Shown in pieces: positions 34,031 through 42,720 of a DNA stretch of 64,000 nt. The stretch's first letter is position 1. Each line of letters starts with the position of its first letter. The notes under the pieces are model-generated. The model was not told the origin of the DNA and searched no databases. It saw only the letters and a program-made list of their open reading frames with translations. The stretch is taken from NCBI RefSeq assembly GCF_019511345.1, contig NZ_JAEUAK010000009.1:62001-126000 (forward strand), in the 5' to 3' direction. The DNA comes from Rhizobium mesosinicum. Lineage in GTDB: Bacteria > Pseudomonadota > Alphaproteobacteria > Rhizobiales > Rhizobiaceae. Made by a program: the position numbers and the translations under genes.

Positions 34031-34049
34031 AAGCCGGCACGAGGCCGGC
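34031..34049 (-). terminator. Terminator of the intact exported-protein gene
   Basis: AGCCGGC-CTCGT-GCCGGCT on the minus strand, followed by TTTTTGC, about 32 bp past the stop of the gene at 34081. Confidence 0.85.
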
Positions 34050-34080
34050 TTCCTTTATCTTTAATCACCGTTGAGAAAGC

Positions 34081-35640
34081 TCAAGGCTGCTTCGGCGGCG
34101 CCGTGTCCTCCCCCTGATCTGGTTCCTGACCTTGATCCGGTCCCTGCTCCTGGTCTGGCTCCAGCCCCTGATCCGGCTCCTCGGCATCCGGTCCCTTGAT
34201 CTGCTGGCCGTTGATCGCCACGGAACCATCGCCGGCCACGCTGATATCCCAGCGCGAACGGCCATCCGGATCGGTCTTGGCAAAGCCCTTGGCCATCATC
34301 ATGCCGAACGAGACCTGCTGAAGATTGGGATCGCTCTTGGCAAGCTCCTGGATGGCGGCGATCGACTTGTCGAGATCGCGCGCCAGCACCGAAGCCTGGA
34401 CCGAATAGTCCTTCTGCGTATCGGTGCGGCCCTGTAGTTTACCGGTGATGTCGATATCGTAGACGTCAGAGACCGCGGCGAACTTCGGCAGATCCACGAC
34501 GAAGATACCGTCATGGAAAAGCTTCTCGGCAGCCTGCTTGCCGCTTTCCTCCGAACTGTCGCCAGACGAGAAATCGATCTTCATGAATTCGTCGCTGAAG
34601 GCGGCGAAATCCATGTCGGGAACGGCGATCTGCATATCGAGGCTCTTCGGCAGGAAGCCATGGTAGGCTGCCGGCACTGCCGGACTATCGAGCGTAACGT
34701 CCTGGACATTCATGCCGAAGCCAAATCGGACAGCGTCGCTCGGCCCGTCGACGGAGAAATTATAGCCGAAGGCCTTGGCGCCGCCGCTTCCCGCAGCCGT
34801 GCCGATCGCGAGGTTATTTGCGGTGATTGTTTCGTTGACCGAGGAAAATAGCGGGAAGGACGCCTTGAGGATCGATTTCAGCTTCTCGCCGTCCTCCTTG
34901 CTGAGATTCTTCTCATCTACATGATCCAGGATGAAGAAGACGACATCGCGGATTTCCTTCGCCGGCAGGCTCGCGACATTGGCGTTGAAGTCGATCGAAG
35001 CAGCCTTGATGTTGACAGGCGGCATCTGCGAACTGGTGACTGTCTCAGACAGCCCGGAAAGCGAGCCGTTGGCTTTGAAATCCAGGCGACCGTTACCGCC
35101 GGCACTATCGGCCGAATCAAGCTTGTAGTTCATGCCGGCAAAAGTCGCGTCGACTTGGTCGGTATCAGACTTTGACGTGACGCGGATGTCGCTGGCCTTG
35201 AAATCGCCGGAACGCAGATAGGCGATCGCCGGATCGAAGACGCCGTTGTAAACCATCGAGGCGATGGAATAGGTGAATTCAGTCGTCTTTTCGTCCGGCC
35301 CTTTGAAGTTGCCGGAGATGTTGACGTTGTTATTGCCCTCGAGGTTCCACAGACCGCTATCGAGCGGCGTGGCGAAAACGGACCAGGGGGTCAAACCATT
35401 CACGACCACCTTGGCCGGGTCCGCCTTGCTGAGCAGCTTTGCAAGGTCATAAATGACCTCGTAGCGATTGCCCGCCGGATTGACGGTAACAAAGCCGCTC
35501 TTTGCAAAATCGTCAGGCAACACTTTCGTCAAGCTGTCGCGAAGTTTGTTCGCTCCATCCTGATTGATCTCAGCCCCTTGCGCTGCCCCTAGCAATGTTA
35601 GGGCAACAAGGCTCGTTGTCGTGACAAGTTTCAGACGCAT
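34081..35640 (-). CDS. Exported protein of unknown function with acidic repeat tail
   Basis: 519 aa. A signal peptide (about residues 1-22, ending GAAQG) is followed by a long beta-rich periplasmic region with alternating short hydrophobic strands and no membrane segments. The C-terminal tail is acidic and Pro/Gln-rich, with repeated D-Q-G-x-E-P units (about residues 485-510). The start at 35640 has AGGAGAG 6 nt upstream. A frameshifted paralogue lies directly downstream in the same orientation, so the pair arose by tandem duplication. The general plan resembles DUF945-type periplasmic proteins, but I cannot confirm a family. Confidence 0.75.
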   Translation of the reverse strand: MRLKLVTTTSLVALTLLGAAQGAEINQDGANKLRDSLTKVLPDDFAKSGFVTVNPAGNRYEVIYDLAKLLSKADPAKVVVNGLTPWSVFATPLDSGLWNLEGNNNVNISGNFKGPDEKTTEFTYSIASMVYNGVFDPAIAYLRSGDFKASDIRVTSKSDTDQVDATFAGMNYKLDSADSAGGNGRLDFKANGSLSGLSETVTSSQMPPVNIKAASIDFNANVASLPAKEIRDVVFFILDHVDEKNLSKEDGEKLKSILKASFPLFSSVNETITANNLAIGTAAGSGGAKAFGYNFSVDGPSDAVRFGFGMNVQDVTLDSPAVPAAYHGFLPKSLDMQIAVPDMDFAAFSDEFMKIDFSSGDSSEESGKQAAEKLFHDGIFVVDLPKFAAVSDVYDIDITGKLQGRTDTQKDYSVQASVLARDLDKSIAAIQELAKSDPNLQQVSFGMMMAKGFAKTDPDGRSRWDISVAGDGSVAINGQQIKGPDAEEPDQGLEPDQEQGPDQGQEPDQGEDTAPPKQP

Positions 35641-36131
35641 CCGCACTCTCCTCAGCCGCTTTGAATGGCGGCCATAGGAAGATCGGATATCTTCCGGTGT
35701 CAACCCGCCATGTCTGGACAAATGCTATTTTGCGACGGCTGAGAAAGTGACCGTACTCTGCCACGAAACGCAATGATCGAAGCCGAAATGCCCGAAGCAA
35801 GCATTGAAATCGAGACGACGAGAATGGTCACAAGAAGGAACGGCTTGGAAAGCGCCTGCGGCTCGATCGCGTTTGCGCCTCCTTTCGACAATCGTCAGCG
35901 CTCCCATCGCCGTGAAACGTTGATTAACGCCCAAACAACGAATGTTCATCAGCGGTTTTCGGAACTACATGAAACACCGAGGATTGTAATCTGCGGTTTT
36001 CGGGCACGGTATCGACGAGGCGCGATCGGCGGATAGGCCTAACGGCATGGGGCTCGCCTTGACAGAACCCGTCACCGCTTGCGTTTGCGTGACACTTATA
36101 TTATAGGCCACGCGTCCGCGTAGACACCCTT
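35641..36131. other. Intergenic region before the rplY leader
   Basis: 491 bp. A 63-codon minus-strand frame (35700-35891) could encode one hydrophobic segment, but its only start is a TTG and its AAAGGAGG lies after that start, so I do not call it. The right-hand part, near 36055-36105 (TTGACA; TATATTATAG), is the likely promoter zone of rplY. Confidence 0.45.
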
Positions 36132-36205
36132 GGAGGCAACGCGGATGAGGACGGGCCTGCCCGCCTCCGGTCCGACGGCATAAGGCTTCCAGCCCGCTGC
36201 GGGCT
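36132..36205 (+). promoter_or_regulatory. Structured leader upstream of rplY, possible autoregulatory element
   Basis: GGAGGC (36132-36137) pairs with GCCTCC (36163-36168). The enclosed CGGGC-CT-GCCCG (36152-36163) can form a competing hairpin. AGCCCGC-T-GCGGGCT (36191-36205) makes another, 20 nt before the ribosome site AAAGGA. Leaders of ribosomal protein genes, including rplY in gammaproteobacteria, can bind the protein for feedback control; that this one does is inference. Confidence 0.4.
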
Positions 36206-36232
36206 CTCCAAATAACCTCGAAAGGACTAGCC

Positions 36233-36844
36233 ATGAGCCACGAAACGTACGAGCTCAAGGCCGAGGCGCGCGAACGGGTTGGTAAGGGGTCCGCCCGTGA
36301 ACTCCGCCGCAACGGCTTTATTCCCGCTGTCATCTATGGTGACAAGCAGGCCCCGATTTCCATCGCTATCAACACCAATGAGGTGACGAAGCGCATTCAT
36401 GCCGGTGGTTTCATGACCACCGTTGCGACTATCGACGTCGACGGCAAGAAGTACCAGGTTCTGCCGAAGGACTACCAGCTCGATCCGGTCCGCGACTTCA
36501 CGATGCACGTCGATTTCCTGCGCGTATCCGGCAACACCCAGGTTACCGTTGAAATCCCGGTTCACTTCATCAATGAAGAAAAGTCCCCGGGCCTCAAGGT
36601 CGGCGGCGTCCTGAACATCGTTCGTCACGAAGTCGAAGTTCACTGCCCGGCAAACGCGATCCCGGAATTCTTCACGGTTGACCTTTCCGGCCAGAAGATC
36701 GGCGACAGCATCCATATTTCCGAAGTCACTCTGCCGAAGGGCGTGACCCCGGTTATCGCTGACCGCGACTTCACCATCGCAACGATCATCGCTCCGGCCG
36801 CCGGCGTCGACGAAACCGCTGCCGAAGGCGAAGCAGAAGCCTGA
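36233..36844 (+). CDS. rplY: 50S ribosomal protein L25/general stress protein Ctc
   Basis: 203 aa, the long TL5/Ctc form. The N-terminal L25 domain (YELKAEARERVGKGSARELRRNGFIPAVIYG, here the first about 95 residues) binds 5S rRNA. The C-terminal beta domain includes DFTMHVDFLRV, VPVHF-like IPVHFINEEKSPGLKVGG and GDSIHISEVTLPKGV. An Ala/Glu-rich tail ends the protein. AAAGGA precedes the ATG. It is the first gene of the usual rplY-pth-ychF block, which is interrupted here. Confidence 0.96.
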   Translation: MSHETYELKAEARERVGKGSARELRRNGFIPAVIYGDKQAPISIAINTNEVTKRIHAGGFMTTVATIDVDGKKYQVLPKDYQLDPVRDFTMHVDFLRVSGNTQVTVEIPVHFINEEKSPGLKVGGVLNIVRHEVEVHCPANAIPEFFTVDLSGQKIGDSIHISEVTLPKGVTPVIADRDFTIATIIAPAAGVDETAAEGEAEA

Positions 36845-36872
36845 TCGCTTCTACCAATTTGTAAAGCATAAG

Positions 36873-36904
36873 GCCCGTTTTCCGTGAGGAAAGCGGGCTT
36901 TTTC
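36873..36904 (+). terminator. Rho-independent terminator of rplY
   Basis: GCCCGTTTTC-CGTGAG-GAAAGCGGGC hairpin followed by TTTTTC, about 30 bp after the rplY stop. It separates rplY from the GGDEF-EAL gene. Confidence 0.85.
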
Positions 36905-37029
36905 ATTGCCGAAAAGGCCCATTTCAGCAACATTTAACACATTCATGGAAGCATGCTTCGGCTGGTCGCGAAGTTTCCGCCCTGCTGCGTGACCGCAGAA
37001 TATTCCGACCCCGTGGAGCAAACGGAACC

Positions 37030-39387
37030 ATGAATAATTCCGTTGAGAACAGATTTTTTGCGATTGTTTGCGGCGCGCTGCTTGTTTTTGTAGCTCCCCT
37101 TTTTGTTCTTTTTCTTTTCCTTTCTTCCGAACGCGCCGACAAGGAAATACGCGATCATATTTCCGTTCTTCTTGTGGCCAACGCCCAGGCGCTCGCCAAG
37201 CCGCTCTGGGATCTCGATGCTGACAGTGTAACCCAGATCAGCGCGACGGTTGTTTCACAAGGCGCAATCGTCAAGGTTGAAGTGCGCGACCAGTCGGGCC
37301 AGCTCGACGTCAGCCAATCCACCATTCCGCGCTCCTTCGATGGCAAGCTGGTTCAGGTTTCCCGCGCCATCATCTACAACACAGTCGATGGGCCGAAAAA
37401 CCTCGGCAGCATTTCCGTCTTCTATCCGGCTCTCGGCCTTTTTTCCGGCCTGAAGCAAGAAGAGGTCGTCTTCATCTCGATCTTTATTTTCGCGGTGCTG
37501 GCCGTTTTCGCGACCGCGCTCATCGGCAACCGCATCTTCGTTATCCAGCCGCTGATGCGCCTGACGGCCGCGATCGAGGCGACACGCCAACTCGGCTCCC
37601 GCCACCATGTCGATTGGCAGTCGAACGACGAAATGGGCCGCCTTGCCCAAAGCTTCAACGAAATGCAGACGAAGCTCGAAAACGAGGAAACCGAGCTGAA
37701 GCTTGCACATCGCCGCGCCACCGACATCTATAACCTGACGCCTGCCATGCTCTTCTCCCTTGATGAAGAAGACCGCATCACCGCCGTCAGCGACTACTGG
37801 CTGTTTGCGACCGGCTATCACCGCGCCGCCGTCATCGGCCGGAATTTCTCCGATCTCGTCACGCCCTTCACCCGCGACAAGTTCATCAAGCGCAAGAGCC
37901 AGCGCGAGAACGCCACCGGCGATGTCACCGTCAAGTTCGTCTGTATGGACAGCCGCATCATGGATGTCCTGATAATGGAGTCGGCGCTGACGACCCAGGG
38001 ACAGGAAGGTCAGTCGCTCTCCGTCATGACCGACGTGACGGAGCTGAAGGCCTCCGAAGACCGCAACCATCGCCAGGCGATCACGGACCATCTGACCGGC
38101 CTGTTGAACCGCCAGGGCTTCGAAGCCGTACTCGACAGCAAGATCGCAGCCGCCGATGCCGCCGATCAGGAACTTGCCTGCCTCTTCGTCGACCTCGACC
38201 GCTTCAAATGGATCAACGACAATATGGGCCACGCCGCAGGCGATGCTGCCCTCATTGAACTCGTGGAGCGGCTGAAGACGCTGCTTGCTCCCTCCGATGA
38301 AGCCGCCCGTCTTGGCGGCGATGAATTCGCCATCCTGCTACCGGCCAGGAATGCCGAAAAGCGCGCCCGCGCCATGTGCGACCAGATCGCTTCGATCTTC
38401 GAGACGCCCTTCGGTCCGGACATGCATCTCAGCGCTTCTGTCGGTATCGCCATCTATCCTCGACATGCTGCGACCGCCGCCGAACTGTTGCAGAAATCCG
38501 ACATGGCCATGTACGCCAAGAAGCGCGACGGCAAGAACGGCGCACAGATCTTCGATAGCAGCATGCTCGATCACGCCCGCCGTCGCGCCGAGATCGAAGC
38601 GCATATCGAAGCCGGCCTCGCCGACGACTGGTTCGAGGCCTATCTGCAGCCGATCGTGAACCTGAACGGCCGCGCTATTGCCGGGTTCGAAGCGCTGATG
38701 CGCCTCAACCATCCACAGAAGGGTCTAATGCCGCCGGCCGAGATCATCAGCGTAGCCGAAGAGACTGCCAAGATCGTCCGCGTCGGCAACGTCATAATGG
38801 AAAAGGCAATCGCCAATCTGGCGAAGATTTCCCGCCTGCCCGGCATGCAAGATACCTATCTCGCCATCAATTTTTCGCCGCTGCAATTCGAGCCGGCGCT
38901 CGCCGCCCGCCTCGCCGCCATCCTCGGCCGCCATGGCATCCTGCCGGATCGTATCGTGGTCGAAATCACGGAGGCTGTGCTGATGCACGACAACCCGCAG
39001 ATCCGTATGATCGTGACGGAGTTGCGCCGCTTCGGCTGCCGCATCGCACTGGACGATTTCGGTACCGGCTACTCGTCGCTGAGCTATCTCAACCGCTTTC
39101 CGGTCGACATCATCAAGATTGACCAGTCCTTCACCCGCGCCATCAACGATGCTGACGATGACGTACGCCAGAAAAGCCGCATGCTGATCGAAGGCATCAC
39201 CACACTGTCGCACAAGATGAACTGCACCGTCATCGCCGAAGGCATCGAGACGGAGGAGGAATGCGGCACGCTGCACCAGATGGGTCTCGACTATGGTCAG
39301 GGCTATCTGTTCCACCGTCCGCAGAACGCTGCCAAGCTGATCGAGGAACTGAGCAGCTCGCTTTCGGATGTGGCGCGCGCTTCATGA
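37030..39387 (+). CDS. Membrane-bound GGDEF-EAL cyclic-di-GMP protein with PAS and HAMP
   Basis: 785 aa. The order is TM1 (about 9-32), periplasmic sensor (about 33-145), TM2 (about 147-168), HAMP (about 168-222), PAS-like domain (about 235-340), GGDEF and EAL. The GGDEF motif is intact at 429-433. The EAL motif is intact (E554-A555-L556), as are DDFGTGYSSL (Asp675, Asp676) and EGIETEEE, so both synthesis and breakdown of c-di-GMP are chemically possible. A periplasmic solute-binding protein gene starts 26 bp downstream on the same strand, suggesting a ligand-binding partner for the periplasmic sensor. Confidence 0.93.
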   Translation: MNNSVENRFFAIVCGALLVFVAPLFVLFLFLSSERADKEIRDHISVLLVANAQALAKPLWDLDADSVTQISATVVSQGAIVKVEVRDQSGQLDVSQSTIPRSFDGKLVQVSRAIIYNTVDGPKNLGSISVFYPALGLFSGLKQEEVVFISIFIFAVLAVFATALIGNRIFVIQPLMRLTAAIEATRQLGSRHHVDWQSNDEMGRLAQSFNEMQTKLENEETELKLAHRRATDIYNLTPAMLFSLDEEDRITAVSDYWLFATGYHRAAVIGRNFSDLVTPFTRDKFIKRKSQRENATGDVTVKFVCMDSRIMDVLIMESALTTQGQEGQSLSVMTDVTELKASEDRNHRQAITDHLTGLLNRQGFEAVLDSKIAAADAADQELACLFVDLDRFKWINDNMGHAAGDAALIELVERLKTLLAPSDEAARLGGDEFAILLPARNAEKRARAMCDQIASIFETPFGPDMHLSASVGIAIYPRHAATAAELLQKSDMAMYAKKRDGKNGAQIFDSSMLDHARRRAEIEAHIEAGLADDWFEAYLQPIVNLNGRAIAGFEALMRLNHPQKGLMPPAEIISVAEETAKIVRVGNVIMEKAIANLAKISRLPGMQDTYLAINFSPLQFEPALAARLAAILGRHGILPDRIVVEITEAVLMHDNPQIRMIVTELRRFGCRIALDDFGTGYSSLSYLNRFPVDIIKIDQSFTRAINDADDDVRQKSRMLIEGITTLSHKMNCTVIAEGIETEEECGTLHQMGLDYGQGYLFHRPQNAAKLIEELSSSLSDVARAS

Positions 39388-39413
39388 ACTGACGGGATAT
39401 GGGAGGTATCGTG

Positions 39414-40136
39414 ATGAAAAAGCTGTTGCTTCTTGCATTTCTTGCCCTGCCCTGCTTTGCCGCTTCCGCCTCGGCCCAGGCGGTAACTCTGTTGACCGAA
39501 GAATATGCCCCGTTCAACTACCGCGATGGAAAGGTCATCAAGGGCGCGACCGTCGAACAGGTCGAGAAGGTGATGGCCGACATCAATGTCGACTATAGGC
39601 TCGATGTAATGCCGTGGGCACGCGCGTTCAGTCTCGCACGCACGACGCCGATGACCTGCGTTTTCGCGACCGCTCATAACGCCGCACGTGACGGCCTGTT
39701 CAAATGGGTCGAGCCGCTTCTCGTCGACCGCAACATCCTGATTACCCGCAGAGGATCAGGCGTCTCGGCCGCCAATCTTGAAGACGCAAGGAAATACGTC
39801 ATCGGCACGCAGCGCGACGACTATACTGAAGTGACGCTGAAGGAGAAGGGCTTTACCAAGCTAGACCTCGCCAGCGATTTTAACGCCACGCTGCGCAAGC
39901 TGCTTGGCGGGCGCATCGACATGATGCCGATCTCCGAACTTTATTTCGACAAGCTGAAGGCCGACCAGCCGCTGGAAATGGTGACCGTGCTCTCCTCCCA
40001 GCCGATGGGTATTGCCTGCGAGAAGAATTTCCCGGACGATCTTCTGGCCCGCATGCAGGCCTCGCTGGACAGGCTGATCGCCAGCGGCGAACAGAAACAG
40101 ATCTTCCTGAAATATGGTCTGCATCTGCTGAAATGA
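39414..40136 (+). CDS. Periplasmic amino-acid-type solute-binding protein (SBP_bac_3)
   Basis: 240 aa. A signal peptide (about residues 1-22, ending ASASA) precedes a type II binding fold with VTLLTEEYAPFNYRDGKVIKG, VMPWARAFSLARTTPMTCVF and GLFKWVEPLLVDRNILITRR, close to the family-3/TIGR02285 branch of orphan binding proteins. There is no ABC permease or ATPase gene beside it. It lies 26 bp after the GGDEF-EAL gene, so it may deliver a ligand signal to that sensor rather than feed transport. GGGAGG lies about 7 nt before the ATG at 39414. Confidence 0.87.
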   Translation: MKKLLLLAFLALPCFAASASAQAVTLLTEEYAPFNYRDGKVIKGATVEQVEKVMADINVDYRLDVMPWARAFSLARTTPMTCVFATAHNAARDGLFKWVEPLLVDRNILITRRGSGVSAANLEDARKYVIGTQRDDYTEVTLKEKGFTKLDLASDFNATLRKLLGGRIDMMPISELYFDKLKADQPLEMVTVLSSQPMGIACEKNFPDDLLARMQASLDRLIASGEQKQIFLKYGLHLLK

Positions 40137-40230
40137 TCGGCCGCCTGCCGTCCACGCCCGCCTTTGCCACTTGACTTTGCCGCCATTTCGCGGTGGTGAA
40201 CGCCAACAGCTCTTGCAAGGAAGACAGGCC

Positions 40231-40947
40231 ATGCTGATCATCGCGGGTCTCGGCAATCCCGGCGCGAAATATGCCGGCAACCGGCACAATATCGGCTTCA
40301 TGGCGGTGGATGCCATCTACCGCCGTCACAGCTTTTCGCCCTGGTCGAAAAAGTTCAAAGCCGAGATTTCCGAAGGGGAGCTGGCGGGTGAGAAGGTGCT
40401 GCTGATCAAGCCGCAGACTTTCATGAACCTGTCGGGTGAAGCGGTCGGCGAAGCCATGCGCTTCTATAAGCTCCAGCCTTCCGATCTCGTAGTGATCTAT
40501 GACGAGCTCGATCTTCCGGCCGGCAAGGCGCGGCTGAAGACCGGCGGCGGCCATGGCGGCCACAACGGCATCAAATCGCTCGACGCCCATTGCGGCAGGG
40601 AATACCGTCGCCTGCGCCTCGGCATCGGTCATCCCGGCGTTAAGGAACTGGTGCATAATCATGTGCTCGGCGATTTCCCCAAGGTCGACAGCGATTGGCT
40701 GGAGCCGCTGCTCGACACGCTCGCCGACAATGCCGAGATGCTGGTCCGCAAAGAGGATTCCCAGCTGATGAACAAGATCGCGCTCGCGCTCGGAGGCAAG
40801 GCGGAAGAGGAAAAGCCGAAGCCGGAGAAGAAGCCAGTGGGAAAATCCCATATCCATCAGGCCCGTAATCAGAGCCAGCAGAAGCTTCCGGCGACCGGCC
40901 CTATGGCTGAGATGCTGAAAAAGATGTTTGGCAACAAGGGCGACTGA
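40231..40947 (+). CDS. pth: Peptidyl-tRNA hydrolase
   Basis: 238 aa. It recycles peptidyl-tRNA. LIIAGLGNPGAKYAGNRHNIGFM carries the catalytic Asn and His (Asn10 and His20 equivalents), KPQTFMNLSGEAV follows, and YDELDLPAGKARLK plus GGGHGGHNGIKSL complete the active site. A lysine-rich C-terminal extension (about 195-238) exceeds the E. coli length, as is usual in Rhizobiales. AAGGAAG precedes the ATG at 40231, and the upstream open frame is not supported. Confidence 0.96.
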   Translation: MLIIAGLGNPGAKYAGNRHNIGFMAVDAIYRRHSFSPWSKKFKAEISEGELAGEKVLLIKPQTFMNLSGEAVGEAMRFYKLQPSDLVVIYDELDLPAGKARLKTGGGHGGHNGIKSLDAHCGREYRRLRLGIGHPGVKELVHNHVLGDFPKVDSDWLEPLLDTLADNAEMLVRKEDSQLMNKIALALGGKAEEEKPKPEKKPVGKSHIHQARNQSQQKLPATGPMAEMLKKMFGNKGD

Positions 40948-41004
40948 GCGCGATGGCGGCATATCCGCCGGCCATCTGCGAAACATACGCTATTCCTCGG
41001 GCCT

Positions 41005-41316
41005 CTATTCTTCAGGCTCGGTCGTGAACATCAGCGGAAAGCCCATCTCCTTGGCAAGGTCGATGGCTTCCTTGGCCTTCGTCTCCGCAATATCTTTGGT
41101 GCAAACCACGACCACGCAAGAGCCGAGCTTGTGTGCCGTCATCATCACGCGGTAGCCGGCTTCCTCGCTCATGCGGAAGACGACTTTGAGCACCACGATG
41201 ACGAATTCGCGCGGCGTATAATCGTCATTGACGAGAATGACTTTGTAAAGCTTCGGCTTGTCCAGCTTGGGCTTCACCCTCGTCTTGGGCTTTAAGGCAA
41301 TGTCGTTGTCAACCAT
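41005..41316 (-). CDS. clpS: ATP-dependent Clp protease adaptor ClpS
   Basis: 103 aa. It binds ClpA and presents N-degron substrates. The core KLYKVILVNDDYTPREFVIVVL lies near residues 28-49, VMMTAHKLGSCVVVVCTKDIAETK in the middle, and the C-terminus is FPLMFTTEPEE, typical of rhizobial ClpS2. The start at 41316 has a GGCGGA site; ATG 41340 lacks one. It lies antisense between pth and ychF, and clpA is not in the window. Confidence 0.92.
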   Translation of the reverse strand: MVDNDIALKPKTRVKPKLDKPKLYKVILVNDDYTPREFVIVVLKVVFRMSEEAGYRVMMTAHKLGSCVVVVCTKDIAETKAKEAIDLAKEMGFPLMFTTEPEE

Positions 41317-41542
41317 CGGAAATCCGCCCGTTGATGACATGGGAAGGGGGTTCGATCTAACTAAGCTTTTTAGATTGCAGAATTTCGACACCTGGTGCCG
41401 GGAAAATCCCACGCAGTAAGAATAAGGCTGCCAAGCCCTGACGGCAAGGGAGCGGCGAGAAAAGCGCTCTAAGACTTGACCGCTCCCCTCCTTTATCCCA
41501 TAGCCACGGCCAAGGATTTCTTGAGAACAGCAGGTTTCAGCC

Positions 41543-42646
41543 ATGGGCTTCAAATGCGGTATCGTCGGTCTGCCGAATGTCGGCAAGTCGACCCTCTTCA
41601 ACGCGCTCACCAAGACGGCGGCAGCGCAGGCGGCTAACTATCCGTTCTGCACGATCGAACCGAACACCGGCGAAGTGGCCGTTCCCGATGAGCGCATGAG
41701 GAAGCTTGCCGACATCGCCAAGTCGAAGGAAATCATCCCGACCCGCATCAACTTCGTCGATATTGCCGGCCTCGTGCGCGGCGCATCCAAAGGTGAAGGC
41801 CTCGGCAACCAGTTCCTCGCCAATATTCGCGAAGTCGATGCCATCGTGCATGTGCTGCGCTGCTTCGAAGACGGCGACATCACCCACGTGGAAGGCCGCA
41901 TCGATCCCGTCGCCGACGCCGATACGATCGAGACCGAACTGATGCTCGCCGATCTCGACAGCCTGGAGCGCCGCACCGAGCAGACCCGCAAGCGCGCCAC
42001 TGGCAAGGACAAGGATTCCATGGCCATGCTTCCGATCATGGAAGCTTCGCTCGCGCTGCTGCAGGAAGGCAAACCCGTCCGCACCCTGCTTTCTAAGCTC
42101 GACGCCGAAGAGACCCGTATCCTGAAGGGCCTGAACCTCCTGACATCGCACCCGGTCCTCTATGTTTGCAACGTCGCGGAAAGCGATGCGGCAACCGGCA
42201 ACAAATATACCGAAGCCGTTGCCGCCATGGCGAAGGCACAGGGCGCCGAAACCGTGATCATCTCGGCTGCGATCGAGTCAGAAGTCGCCCAGCTTCCGGA
42301 TGAGGAAGCCAAGGAATTCCTCTCGGCTCTCGGTCTTGACGAAGCAGGGCTCGACCGCCTGATCCGCGCCGGCTACAAACTGCTCCACCTCATCACCTAT
42401 TTCACCGTCGGCCCGAAGGAAACGCGCGCCTGGACGATCGAGCGCGGCACCAAGGCACCGCAGGCCGCGGGCGTGATTCACTCGGATTTCGAACGCGGTT
42501 TCATCCGCGCCAACACCATCGCCTATGACGACTACATCCAGTTCGGTGGCGAAGTCGGCGCCAAGGAAGCCGGCAAGGCGCGCGACGAAGGCAAGGAATA
42601 TGTCGTCCAGGACGGCGACGTCATCCACTTCCGTTTCAATACCTGA
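41543..42646 (+). CDS. ychF: Redox-regulated ATPase YchF/OLA1
   Basis: 367 aa. The P-loop GLPNVGKSTLFNALT lies near residues 9-23 and DIAGLVRGASKGEGLGNQFL (G3) near 73. The base-recognition motif is NVAE rather than NKxD, which gives ATP preference in YchF. The TGS domain at the end includes YFTVGPKETRAWTI and AGVIHSDFERGFIRA. The protein associates with ribosomes. It is usually in operon with pth; here clpS lies between them on the other strand. Confidence 0.96.
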   Translation: MGFKCGIVGLPNVGKSTLFNALTKTAAAQAANYPFCTIEPNTGEVAVPDERMRKLADIAKSKEIIPTRINFVDIAGLVRGASKGEGLGNQFLANIREVDAIVHVLRCFEDGDITHVEGRIDPVADADTIETELMLADLDSLERRTEQTRKRATGKDKDSMAMLPIMEASLALLQEGKPVRTLLSKLDAEETRILKGLNLLTSHPVLYVCNVAESDAATGNKYTEAVAAMAKAQGAETVIISAAIESEVAQLPDEEAKEFLSALGLDEAGLDRLIRAGYKLLHLITYFTVGPKETRAWTIERGTKAPQAAGVIHSDFERGFIRANTIAYDDYIQFGGEVGAKEAGKARDEGKEYVVQDGDVIHFRFNT

Positions 42647-42720
42647 TGCATAAGAATGTCGCGCAAAAGCGTGCACCGGCTTTGCGCGACATGCGTCAAA
42701 CAAAAAAACAAAACTGCCGC

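Noticed and set aside
35700..35891. 63-codon minus-strand frame with a hydrophobic stretch
   Set aside because: Only a TTG start is available, and its AAAGGAGG lies after that start, so translation is not supported.
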